Positions 52,320 to 63,558 of a DNA stretch of 64,000 nucleotides are shown here, one piece after another. How positions within the stretch are numbered: the stretch's first letter is position 1; every line of letters begins with the position of its first letter. The notes below the pieces were generated by a model. That model worked only from the letters and a program-made list of their open reading frames with translations. It was not told the origin of the DNA and made no database searches. The translations under genes were made by a program, and so were the position numbers. Source of the DNA: Aquila chrysaetos chrysaetos (Eukaryota > Chordata > Aves > Accipitriformes > Accipitridae); NCBI RefSeq assembly GCF_900496995.4, contig NC_044006.1, forward strand, positions 19,738,214 through 19,802,213, given 5' to 3'.

Positions 52320-53518
52320 CTAAAACAAAAGAATATACAGCGTTACAGAAAATAAAGCAAGAGGGGCTTTTAAGCAAATCGGAGCCTTTGTGCCATTTTT
52401 CACTAAGAATATAAAGTAATTAGAAATTCCTTTCTGCACGGAAGGGGTTTTTTCCCCCCTTTGAATCCAGGAGAGGCAATTTTTCCCAGCAAAATGCAAT
52501 ATTAATTTAAAGTTATTACTGAGTTGCTGAATAAAACTTAGCCTTTTAGTCTGCATATTCACTGAGGTGAAGTGAATGGGGATGATTTTTGCAGAAGGCA
52601 GACCCTTTTTCCTTGCCCTTTTCATCACTTTTAAGTGTTCACCGAAACCCACCAAGCCCCTCACTCCAAATTCAGTGCCGGGTAATGAGGATTTGCTCTG
52701 GCCCATAACACAGTATAATTAGCTCAGGCCTCTTTTACAGGGAGACTCCATCTATTCAGTCCAGCACTACACACGGACCCTGTAAGCCCATTTCAGCTAA
52801 CGCAGCTGTGCTGCCCAGGCTGATGGCATGTAATTCTTCCAAACCCACACACTCAAACTCAGTTTATCTGTTTAATCTAAGCCGGTTAACGCCCAGGCTT
52901 TAAAAACAGTCCTGGTTAACAACTTCTTAACAAACCCGTGGTAGAGGAGAGCTCTATTTTTGAAAGAGTATTTTGAGCACAGGGTAGAATAGCAAGAGGG
53001 AGGGACCAAGGCCACGCTGTTACAACTGGCTGTGCTCGCTGTTTCAGGTGTGCATGGAAGTCCATGCTCAGGCAGCTGGCAGGTATTCACCTAGAAGATA
53101 TTCACTGAGAAGGGCACATATTTAGCTCTACATTTCCACCAACATAACATGAGGATTGGATGCTGGAGCACCACTGTTTCACCCTCCCACCCTCCTGCTC
53201 CCTAAAGTAGGCAGAGCCTGCATTAGCTCAAGTGGCATAAGGCTTGTAAGCCTCAGCCGCTTGGTTTCCCTCCCCACCTTCATTCTGTCTGGTTAATTGT
53301 GGCTGCAGATGCTTCAGAGAAAGGAAAGAAACCTGTGCACCACCCTTGCTAATGCACCTCATCTCTGGTCTCGATCATCCCCTCTCGTCTCCATCACACC
53401 GAAATCAAGCAACGAGCAGTGACGTGCTCCCTTAGAGTATGGCCAAAACAAAATCTGGAGCTCGTTCTTCAAGAAGCTACAATTATTAGGAAGCCTTTAA
53501 AATAATTAAAAGCTTTAC
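52320..53518 (-). other. AOAH: AOAH intron
   Basis: A 1.2-kb intron with GTAAAG donor and TTGTTTTAG acceptor. A 128-codon reverse-strand open frame (52320-52706) has no similarity and lies wholly within the intron. Nothing else is recognised. Confidence 0.85.
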
Positions 53519-53589
53519 CGTCTGCCAGGGTACACAGTGGTGTTTTTGTCGTTGCAGTCTCTGCCTCGCCAGTGATAGCCCCTCAATGT
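53519..53589 (-). CDS. AOAH: AOAH exon, calcium-binding segment
   Basis: This 71-nt exon, from phase 0 to phase 2, has acceptor GGCTTTTAG and donor GTAAAG. The translation is TLRGYHWRGRDCNDKNTTVY then PGR. Human AOAH has TLRGYHWRGRDCNDSDESVY then PGR. DCND with the following acidic and Asn residues forms part of the calcium-binding site. In the bird NTT creates a potential N-glycosylation site where human has DES. Confidence 0.97.
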
Positions 53590-54081
53590 CTAAAAGCCAG
53601 GAGAAGCACACAGATAGGATGGTCATTGTTACTTTTGCACTTTTAATTTAAAATATCTAAAATGAGAATCTAACTCAAGGTGTAGGAATAAAACCCAGTA
53701 AATGGGTTGTATTTCAGAGTCCCTTTGCTAAGCTTTAATAAATGACACCTTGCACACTTTGGTGCAGAAATAAGACAAGCTGGCAATTTAATTTGTTTTT
53801 CTTCTATGACTTTATTTCACCTCTTATTAATTCGGTAAACAGACCACTCAGCAGCAGAGCAATTTGCTTCGGCAGGGAGCACAGCTTTATGTGTGCATCT
53901 CCCCAGGTGGCACAAATGAATGATTGTTTTTTCATCCAGAAAAAAACCCCAAACCCACCATTCACTTCATTCCTATACCTATTTTCACATGAATGAATAA
54001 GGCTTTGCAGAAAGTAAGAGGAATCCCATAGACATTCTTATTATCATGGGATTACCGTACCAAAGGAAAGGCTTTGCTTAC
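53590..54081 (-). other. AOAH: AOAH intron
   Basis: A 492-nt intron with GTAAGC donor and GGCTTTTAG acceptor. Nothing else is recognised. Confidence 0.85.
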
Positions 54082-54142
54082 CGGGAAAGTACTAAATTTA
54101 TCTCCATCAAAATCTTCAAAAGGCAGTTTATTTCTCATAACA
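54082..54142 (-). CDS. AOAH: AOAH exon, start of large subunit
   Basis: This 61-nt exon, from phase 2 to phase 0, has acceptor TTTTTTTACAG and donor GTAAGC. The translation is VMRNKLPFEDFDGDKFSTFP; human AOAH has AMEQSVPFKDVDSDKYSVFP. PF-x-D-x-D-x-DK-x-S-x-FP is the shared pattern. Confidence 0.93.
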
Positions 54143-56313
54143 CTGTAAAAAAACAGAAACAACAAATGCAATGTTAACATATGGAAGGGAACCTATTCAG
54201 AAAGAAAAGAACATGGTAAAGCGTACAGAATAGATAATAGCTGGCATGTCGTTCATGGCTCCATATTCAGTTCTAGCTCTGTGCTTGTACTTCAGCAAAG
54301 AGATTCTGTCCGAAGGAGCAAATTCTGATTTCTTTCAATATCTGCTGACTGAGCTCTGGAGGTGAGGCTGATGGACTCCTGTATGGCTGCAATGTCAAAC
54401 CTTCAGTCTCTAAAACAAACTAGGACATCAAATCTGTGGTAAAAGTAACTATAATTTTTTTTTTTAAATAAATACTACACTCAGCCTGGCAGACCTTGCA
54501 AATCTGCCAGATATGAAAAACTAATGGAAGTCCTTCTACCTGGGAAAGAGCTGCAGAATGGGGCCTCAAGCTGATGGAGACTAACCTCCTTCTTTTGTTA
54601 AAAACAAATGGCAAGTACCCGTTCTCATATTCACCCCTCAAGTCTACACCATCTCTCTCCTGTTGTGTTCAGTCTAGAAAACTTGCAGTTTGCATACCAG
54701 GCTGCAGCTACATACACCCAAAATGCCTATTTTATAGGGTAAAAGTGGATTTAATATGAAGAAGGACCGTACACGCTGAATTCACAGGTGGTCTTATGCT
54801 TTAACTGAGGATCAGAGTCTCATCTTGCAATTTCTGTACCTAGTCCCACAAACTTCTGGCTATGCTGAAACGTATTTGAGAAAAGTATTTTACCTTGATT
54901 TGAGCAATGGAGACCTGAGCCCTCAGTGTTCCCCCACAGTGCTTAATTACATTAACCTTTGAAAATTACATCTTTTTTTTCCATTGTGACTTTTGTTTCC
55001 AGCAATCCTATAGGATTTAGCAATACTTGAAGCAGATGTTAAAATGATGGTGTCAGCTCTGTGCCTCTTCCTTTTTAGCTTGGACACATGCTAGCTTTCA
55101 CATGGTGCTGCCCAAGCATGGCACCTCTCTTTGGCTATGGGACACAGCTCAGCTCACCTGCATTGAGCAGCCTTTCATATTTGGCCCAGCAGGCAGCACT
55201 CTTTGAATGATATGCTACTCAGCCTTTCCTTGGAAGGTTTTCTTTCCAAGTTTTTCCAACCTTTGGAACTCATAAGAGATGTTGAACCTGGCTCAGAGAC
55301 CAAGTAGGTTAAATGAGGGTGGAATCCTCAGACTGTATGAGCATCAGGATAAGAAAAAATACAGAGGAGACAGGTGACATGCACTCCTGGTGGGGCTTGT
55401 AATCCTTATTCTGTCTGTAATCAATAATTTCCACATGCTGCTTTGGGCTACTTCTTCTCTGCAGTAAGGTTCAGCTGCAAGGAACTGGCACAGATCCAGA
55501 CCAGCTAAAAAAGTCCAACTGCCAAACTTGGGTTTTGTAGCTACAGAAAGAAGAAAGAAAAAACCAAAGAGAGTGAGAGAGAGAGTGCACGAGAGAGAGA
55601 GATCAGAAGAGTTGAATGCATTCGATCCCACATATAATATACAATTTGATTCCTGCTTCCACTGTCTGCAGGACTCAAACTCAGATTATTTGTTCTGACT
55701 TACATTTCAAAGGCACTTACAAGATGTTTCATGTTAATCAATCCATTCCCGATAAACTCCTGATATTTCCAGTTTCAATTAAATGAGCAGAAATAGGTGA
55801 GCAAGTTAGTCTTGGCAGTGAAATCAGTCAAAATACACTGCTGATAATACTGATTTATTCTTAGATTTGCTTGACGACTCCTCCAACTCCTTGAAGAACA
55901 TTGACAAATATGCTTTAGGAGTAATAGCCCAGCTGATGTCCGCAGCCTTTCTCGGAAACTGAGTCAAAGTCAGCGCTGCCATCAGTTGTTTTTCCTGTCC
56001 ACCATCCACCCGGCTTTCTTAAATACCTTGAGATCGTCCTACACTTTACAACTGCCACTTAATCCATGTTCCTCATAGAGTTATATGGGTGCTGGTGGCC
56101 TTCCTGTGCTGAGCCATGGGCACCACAACTGGGTGAACAAAGGGAATGGAGAAGTCTCTTGGGCTCGGGAAATCTCAGGAGAAAATTGGCTCCCTCTTGG
56201 AGGTGTCATATCTTTGAGTGTGTTGTATATTTGATGTCTAGGACCTGCTAAAATTATGCAAATATTTTAAGTACTGAAAAAGCACAGGGATCCCTCTGAG
56301 GACTCTTACTTAC
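54143..56313 (-). other. AOAH: AOAH intron
   Basis: A 2.2-kb intron. It contains a GA-rich microsatellite at 55568-55604. I searched it for a further small exon that would encode residues equivalent to human AKICQKIKL and found none with fitting phase. Confidence 0.7.
55568..55604 (+). repeat. Imperfect (GA)n microsatellite
   Basis: GAGA units interrupted by GTGAG and GTGCAC. It is a simple repeat in an AOAH intron. Confidence 0.85.
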
Positions 56314-56354
56314 CTGAACTCTGTGCAGCCTCCATCTATGCTACCTGGACAGTG
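56314..56354 (-). CDS. AOAH: Tentative AOAH exon at subunit junction (41 nt)
   Basis: On the reverse strand GGTTTCTTTATTAAAAG is followed by 41 nt and a strong donor GTAAGT. In the required phase (0 to 2) it reads HCPGSIDGGCTEF plus a split Ser codon. Sequence similarity to human is weak. However, the exon carries two Cys seven residues apart, like the human pair C-SLPVLAKI-C (eight apart), and the distance from the second Cys to LPF (VPF in human) is nearly equal. Both splice phases fit the neighbours exactly. It would make the bird protein about ten residues shorter than human at the human subunit-cleavage linker. An unseen extra exon is the alternative. Confidence 0.55.
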
Positions 56355-59300
56355 CTTTTAATAAAGAAACCAACAGAAGTAAAGTATAGGAAGCTTTGTT
56401 AATTGAGGATGATTTTTTTGAAGGAAACAAATGTACCATATTCTGTTTCTGGTTAAGGACTGAAAACTTTATACATACTATTTAATCTTCTCACACAGGT
56501 TAGCCAGAAGAGGAAATGCACATACACTTGAGAACCCCATGAAGCTTTTCTGGAGGGGAAGAAAATAAAAGAAGATGGATGCATTAGTTCATAGAGGTGG
56601 CGTGGCTTGGGATATTCTGTGTCAGTAAAGTCCAGAGCTACATCATGTATTTTCTGCCTAGAAGCATCTGAAAACTCCAGTGACACCATTAAGGATGCTA
56701 CATGCCAGAGGATTTAGACCTGACACAGCAGTCAACTTAAGGATTTTGACTGAACATTTTACAAACCAACTACTCTTGCTTTCAAAGAGCAGTAAAATTA
56801 AAAAGGAAGGAAGAAGCTCCTGTGAAACTGTCTCCTCTCATGTAGCCAAGTTATTTTTTTCATTCTTTGTAAAAATTACCTTTCTCATGTTTGATAAACA
56901 GAATGGTATCTGACACTTAGAGTGAAACTAGTTAAAGCAACCCATTGTGGGCCATGAGGCTGGTTTCTGCACGCTCGGGGAGGCGTGGATAAGCCAAACG
57001 TCAGGAACAACCCCAAAGAGAGAAGAAATAGGAAGATCCAGCATGTCTATAGAATGCCCTTGCTTTTTTAATGAGATTTTTACCTGGAAATCTCATAACT
57101 AGGTTTTATCTTGTCCAGACCTGCAAGCTGTAGAAGACAGCTGCTGCAGGATAAACTCTTTCAACATTAGCAGTCCATAGCCGTGGGCCAATCCAGTTGA
57201 GGTTCCAGGTAGTGAGGAGACTTCAGAAGCTGAAAGAGAGCTTCCAAATGAATGCTCAAGTTATGGAAACATTGCGCTGCAATGGCAATCGGTCCCACAA
57301 ACATGCTGCTCATGTGGCTTCACTGTAAGTTCAGGTGGTCTTTAAACACTGAGGGCATTCAAGCGGTCTATAAATACAGAGGGCTAGTCAGTGCACAGTC
57401 TAATTAACTGTATTCACTAAGGCTGCATTCAGCATGCAAATGTGGAGCAGAGGGGCATACTCATAATTTTATACAAAGAAGGGAAATTATTTATATGGCT
57501 ATAGCACTTACAGCTCTGTCCTTGGACCAACTCCCTTGTGTTACACACTTTATATACACAGAAAAAAAAATAAGATGGTTCTTGCCCTAACAAGATTACA
57601 ACCCAAATCTAACATAAAACAGAAGATAGAGGTTGGATACAGCTCAGGAGAGGACAATGAAAGGCTAAGGAGAACTTTGAGGCAACACTGCAGGGCAGTA
57701 AGGCAGTGGTGCCACCGTGCGTAGGGCATTGCCATGCAGCTCCAGGGAAGGCAGGAAGGTGTTTGTTTGGAAATGTAACAAGGGATGATGGAGATGAGGG
57801 TCTCGTGCTGCCCAGAGCAGGAGGTCACCCACAGTGATATGTCATGGCCAGGATCTCAATGTGGAGAGGAGGTCTGGGGTAGTGAAGAGGGGGTAGAAGC
57901 CCTAGTACAAACTTGGTAGCCAACATTTGCACTGGTGGCTGAAGTGACCAAGCAGCAAGGTGAAGATGAAGAAGAGTGGTACCTTGTGGGGGAGACCCGC
58001 AGTGGAGATGGAGCTGTAGCAGTGCACTTTCTGAGGGGTGCGATAGAGAAATCAAAGTAGAAAAAAAGGAGGGAAGTCGGGGAGACAAGAGACAAGAAAC
58101 CTGCAAAAAACCCCCACCAATTAACTCTCTTCAGCTCTATCCAACACTCAAATGACAAGGCTGGAGTCACACCAACCTGGAAGGGGCCATGAGGTAGAGG
58201 GGGTGTTGGCAGAGTCAAAGGAGAAACCAGAACACAAGCACAGAAGTGGATAGAAAAGGCCAAAAGCAACCAGGGAGCGGGGGACTTTCCTTGCTGAAAG
58301 ATTAACCTGGTCCCACCGCTGCGGCTCCAGCTGCCCTGTGCTCTTCCCCATCCCTCTGCAACTCTGTATTTAAGCTCCCTGCCAGTCTGGCTGCCTCAGG
58401 GCTACGTCCTGCAGCATGGCAGGTACGCAGACCTCCTCTTTGCTCTCTGTGTGTGCATATGCATGTATGGCCAGATAGGCAGAGAGCATGAGAGGCAGGC
58501 AAGCAGGATGCCAGCTTTACTCAAAGAGCTTTGCAAACCTATGTTATGCCTTCCTGGAAAGAGGAAACAAACTACTTCCCCCACCTCCTCCATGTATGAC
58601 TAATCCCAGTGCTGCCTAAAAAAGCACTAGAGGCTCTTAAAGCTTTCCATCAGGGCAAGATTTGCAGTGTCTTCATTTGAGCTGTCAGCTTTTCACTTCA
58701 GCCTAAGTCACAGCATGCAAAGCCTTTGAGGTTAAGGCATCCGGAGCTGAAACTGCACCAGAAAGAGAAACTACAGGGCTTGCAAGAAATAAATACATAA
58801 ATAAAACCTCCTTTCATTCTCCTCACAGGCTGCATTTAAAGTCTACCCTTTGCTGTAAGTAGAATAAAATCTTTCCTGCCTTTTTCTCAGCTAGTCATTT
58901 GAAAATTGTTGCTGACTGGATCTCCGTTAGTTTCAAAGGAAGACTATCCTGCAGCCCCAGAGACTGCCTAACTTTGGTGGGAACGGTTGGCATGATGGTG
59001 CCCTGGAAGTGATATGGGTGATGTCGAGTCAGGCTTTGAAGACCAGCTGCAGCAGCATCCTGGAGCACAGCAGCCTCTGGCTCCCCAGCCTACATGTCCC
59101 CACTGCACGTGGGACAGGGAGGTTCAGACAGAATGCTTTGGCTCTGCTTGGGAATGTGCAGGAGAGACATCTGCTCTTGGAGGGTGTCTTGGGCTACTCT
59201 CAAACGATAGCAAGGAGCACAGGGTTAAAAAAAGGGATAATCTTTGCATGTGCACATGTAAGCGAGAGAGCGGGAGCACAGGTGAGCAGGCACTACAGAG

Positions 59301-62300
59301 TGCAGAGCCAGGCTACAATTGCAGTATGTGGGTTTTGGAGGAGGCGGGTTACTTGCCCCTGCGTAAGATAGGTGGGTGGGCAGGAGCCTGGTTCACATCC
59401 CCCTCTGCCTTGCAATTCCCTTTTGGCTCCCTCAGTAGCTTCCCACTTCTCCTGCTGCTGGGCTGTGAGTTGCAGGCACCACATAGTGACGACAGGATTG
59501 TATGCATGGTGCTTTGTTCTCGTTAAATGCTACAGCCACGACTCTATTTGTCATTCTTTCACTGCAATTGCTCAAAGATGCCTCTTGGTATCTTCTCCAC
59601 CCAGAAGAAAAGTTAGAGCTAGAAGTGCTCACAGTGATTGATAACACCGTATTTTAGTCATTGCCTGTTAACATTCCCTTATGACATTTCCATAATTATT
59701 TTAATTGGTTTTACAAAAAAAAGATTAATAATGAGCCCCTAATGCTTCTTGGTGTTTGGTTTAAGCCAGTCGCTCACAGATGGCTCACTACTTTTAATGA
59801 ATGGAGACATTTATTAGATTTTTGGGGGTTGTAGCCTCCTTCACTGCATCTCTACATCTGGAAAATACCTTTTCTTTTTCCCAAATCCACAATGATCCTA
59901 AGAAATGCCCGGTAAATACAACCACCCTGGAAGCCAGGCAGACCTCCCATTCTCATTACCAACAGCCATAATCATGTCTCTTATGCACAGTCACACACAG
60001 ATGCCAAGCAAAGATGGGGACAGCTAACTTGCAAGAACCTCTTCAGCAGGCTTTCCCCAAATGTACAATGGGGCAAAAGCAACCAAAATAGCAGATATGG
60101 GAAGAATGAGCAGATATAATTTAACGTTTCTGTCCAGCATGAGCCAGAGCACAGAAGCAGCCAGGTGAATGTTTTTCTCTCTCCACTGGTGTGGATGCAG
60201 AGATGTCCTACCACAGACAGAGTGTTCTGGATCCTCACCCACACATTCAGCCAGACAACCCTCTCCCCAAGCAGGGAGAGCACCTCAGCTGCTTTGGTCC
60301 TTGCTCACTGGTATGTGTATGTGCCTGGGCAGGTGAACACACGATGATTTGGCAGCATTCAGTTTGTGCAGGTGATTTTCTTACCATTTCATCACACACT
60401 ACCGCTCTGGGATGTGGGGCTTATGCAGGCGTGATACACGCCGTGTCCTCTCCTGGAGATCTTCCTTTGTGTTTCTTACTACATTGTTTTTCTGGATTTG
60501 AAGTAAAATTAACTGCAACCCAGCTGAAGGGGAAGTTGCAAGAGACAGTAATGCCTCTAGAAATGTTATTTTTAATTTCCAGCTTTAAAATAAGTTTCAG
60601 CAAGGGTCATTACAGGGGACATGCTAGGAATAACTGCAGGAGAGGCCCCACCAACCACGTGATACTTGTTTTAGTTTGAGCCCTGTATTGTGGGTTCAGG
60701 AATACATTGACTGGAAAAACCCAACTATAACCAAGGCCTTGCTGCTTCTAGCTGAGGCACAGTCTGCTTGTCCCTCCTGCTGCTAAATAGGCAAGTAGGA
60801 GCAGGAAGAGGCCAAGGGCATTGCAATAGAGAGCAAGGGAGATATAGGTGCATCAGGGCATCAAGCAGGTTTGAGGATATGGGATAGCAGAGGCAACCTG
60901 GAAGGAGACCCCATTGCTCCCAAAGATTGATGCCAACCATGTCACCCTACCCAGGACAGCCTGAAAGGACGTGGCATGCATGGACCTCAGAGGCCAGAAG
61001 GGGCTGGCCACACAAGGGACACAGCTCGATATGCCAAGGGTAAAAGCACAAGCAAGGGAGCAAAGTAGCCCTGCGTACTGGGAGACAGCGGCTGCATGCT
61101 GATCCCTCTTCATCCCCACACCGACACCCAGGCTCAGGCTAACCTCCTCGACTCAGAGAATCTTGCTGCGGGTGTTAACGTGGGGACTTGCACCCCGGGG
61201 CAAAGGGGATTAGAAATTTCATGTAATTTGAGCGGCAATCTCAGACCATCAGTAGCACAGCGCTGAATAGGAAGGAAAATGAATAAGACCCTTCTGGTTG
61301 CTGCTCTGCACGAGCTGAGACCTGTCTCTTCAGCGCATTGTTTATTTCCCTGGCTTGGCAATTTGGCAATTGCCCAAAGGCTAATTAGGCACCTCAGTTT
61401 TCACTTTTGTGAGCAGCATCACAGCAAGGATTCAGGAAGAAGCAGTATCAATAATTTCTTCACAAACAGCTAAAACATTTGCTCTGCATAAAGTGCCTGA
61501 AGACAACTGGAAGCAAACTCTATGGCTGAGCTGACTCATGTAAGTGAACCCAGCAGAATAAAAGCTGCCCTTCCCTTCTCAGCTACCCTTTAGACATCCT
61601 CTATAAATCTGAAAACTGGTGGAGGCAGAAAGATTTCAAATCCCAGTTTTCAATTTTAAGAGGCAAAGGCAGCCTCTCACAAATGAAGGAAATATGTGCA
61701 GAATTTGCATTCAGGCCATTGCTTGAGTTTCAGACAACCCCAAAGTGCAGTCAGTCACTGTGCTCTGAGGCAGTGGCTCAGTTCATGAGGCTCTTACATA
61801 TGGCTATAAGGACAAGGTAGGGATGACAAGGGACAAGGAAGAAGCCTGAAACAAGGAGGAACAATAATAAACACTGCAAGAAGTTTGAAGGACAGAAAAG
61901 CACAGGGCAAGGCTGAGCAGGAAATCCTTGCTTTTGTAAAAAAATCTAAACAAAATCTACATCTGCTTGTATTTTGTTTTAAGGCTGGCTGTCCCACCAA
62001 AGGCCAGTTGGGCTAGTACAAGTGAGTGTCTCAGTGTGGAGCTGCACTATGGAGCTCACAGATTATATCCTCAGCTGCTGCATGAATTTCAGACACAAAT
62101 TTATGTCTTGGATGGATATAGACAGTTATCCCTACTCTACAAGCAGTCTGCATTTTTCATGAGTTTTTTTCTGCTCTCCCCATACTTTCATATTTCCTCT
62201 CTATTGTCTCCCTCTCCTTCTTCCCAGTATCATCTGATAGAGCAGATCCTATACTAGGCAGGAGTGAGTCAGCATTCAATTCAGTGATGATCAGGTGAGT

Positions 62301-62385
62301 TCACAATTAGGCAAAATAAATGAGGACTCACTCCTGATAAAATGCAAGTACAGTGTAAAACACCCTAATGCCACTGATTTCTTAC
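56355..62385 (-). other. AOAH: AOAH intron
   Basis: A 6.0-kb intron, or two introns if a small exon is missing from the model. It includes a possible 30-nt phase 0 exon at 56880-56909 that I did not accept. A 170-codon open frame on the + strand at 59014-59526 lies in a GC-richer patch and has no recognised similarity. AT-rich, homeodomain-site-like sequence lies near 59690-59760. No transposon is recognised. Confidence 0.7.
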
Positions 62386-62445
62386 CAGATCCTTAGAAGT
62401 CTTCATAATGCTTTTTGCTTTCTTTATTGCAGCACTCAGTCCCAC
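62386..62445 (-). CDS. AOAH: AOAH exon, end of small subunit
   Basis: This 60-nt exon is in phase 0 at both ends, with acceptor TGCTCTCCTAG and donor GTAAGA. The translation is VGLSAAIKKAKSIMKTSKDL. It aligns with human WKFTLQKARQIVKKSPIL, an amphipathic helix at the end of the small subunit, just after the saposin-like domain. Similarity is moderate but the placement, phase and helix pattern agree. Earlier exons (signal peptide, propeptide, saposin B-type domain) are not in the window. Confidence 0.8.
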
Positions 62446-63101
62446 CTAGGAGAGCAAGAACAAAATTTAAAAAACCCAGATCAGTATCCTACCAATTTTT
62501 CTCCCTATTTCCTACCTTTTTCTTTTTTTTAATATACCAGTCATAGCACAAAAATGATGTATGAGTCCACAAACTCATCATCAGTTACTTTTTATTGGAC
62601 TAACAATCAGTTATCCAATCATTGCCTATGAAACTCCAGTTGCAAGAGTTCATTTGTTTTGCTCCAGGCCATCATTTATTTCCTAAGGAAAACTCCAGAT
62701 CAGTTGAATAGCTGAGATTCATATCCTGACTGCAGTGCGTGAGCTGCAGAGGACAGACTTCTCCAGTGACTCCTGCTAGAAGAACAACTCAACCATTAGA
62801 TGGCCAAAAGAGGGTTATGCATGCAATGTCAGTCTGACTTGCTGTGGAAGGGTACAGAGAAAACATTTGGTCTTGCGTGGATAAGAGTGATACTTGGCTG
62901 AGGTTCACCCCAGCACAGAAGGACCACACTGGTTTTCCTGCCACAAGGACTCTTCCCAGCCATGGAGGTGAGGAGATGCCCCAGATATGCTCATGCATTT
63001 CAAAATGTTTAACAACTGTTTAACAGCTCTGATGAATAGCACATTCTAAATTCAGCCACATCTTCCTGTAGGAAAAGAAGATCTCACAACTTCAATTTAG
63101 G

Positions 63102-63127
63102 AAAAAAAAAAAAAAAAAAAAAAAAAA
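63102..63127 (+). repeat. Poly(A) tract, 26 bases
   Basis: A simple A run in an AOAH intron. Confidence 0.95.
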
Positions 63128-63536
63128 GGACAGTCACAGGGGTCTGGGAGGGGTCATTTAAGTTTGTACTATGAGTGCCCTGTTCATGAGACAGCCAGTT
63201 GCTGAGTACCCCTGAGATGAGCTCAGCTTGCAGACTTGGGTGCAAACTTCAGGCAAAAGCATTTGCTTTTGGCAGGGTAACACCAGAGTGCTCCCCTCTG
63301 CTGCTCCATTTTCACTTTTGGACAATATTCTTCCATCTCAGTGATGACAATTCCCATATGTTGTCCTGCATTTATTAGGCCACCTTTGCAAACAGTCATA
63401 TCTGTGAGGCAGTATCTGTGTGATGGTCTCTGTCCTTCCCCTCAGCATTCAGCATGAAGGAGGCTAAAAATAGTGCCCATTTGCCCTCTTTTCTGAAAGA
63501 ATAACTGCTTTTGTTCTGTAGGCTTTGAGGATTGGT

Positions 63537-63558
63537 AAAAAAAAAAAAAAAAAAAAAA
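63537..63558 (+). repeat. Poly(A) tract, 22 bases
   Basis: A simple A run in an AOAH intron, followed by an A-rich stretch. Confidence 0.95.

Noticed and set aside
54480..54530. Reverse-strand sequence reading QICKVCQAE, vaguely like human KICQKIKLA
   Set aside because: There is no donor or acceptor at suitable positions and the similarity is too short.
55155..55200. Possible exon on the - strand ending in AATGCAG|GTGAGC
   Set aside because: The phase does not fit between the exons at 56314 and 54082, and the translation does not match AOAH.
57067..57115. Possible small exon on the - strand (GCAG ... CCAG|GTAAAA)
   Set aside because: It looks like a 37-nt exon, but in the phase required by its neighbours it contains a stop codon.
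59014..59526. 170-codon open frame on the + strand
   Set aside because: It falls in a GC-richer patch of an AOAH intron, overlaps another open frame in a different phase and resembles no protein known to me.
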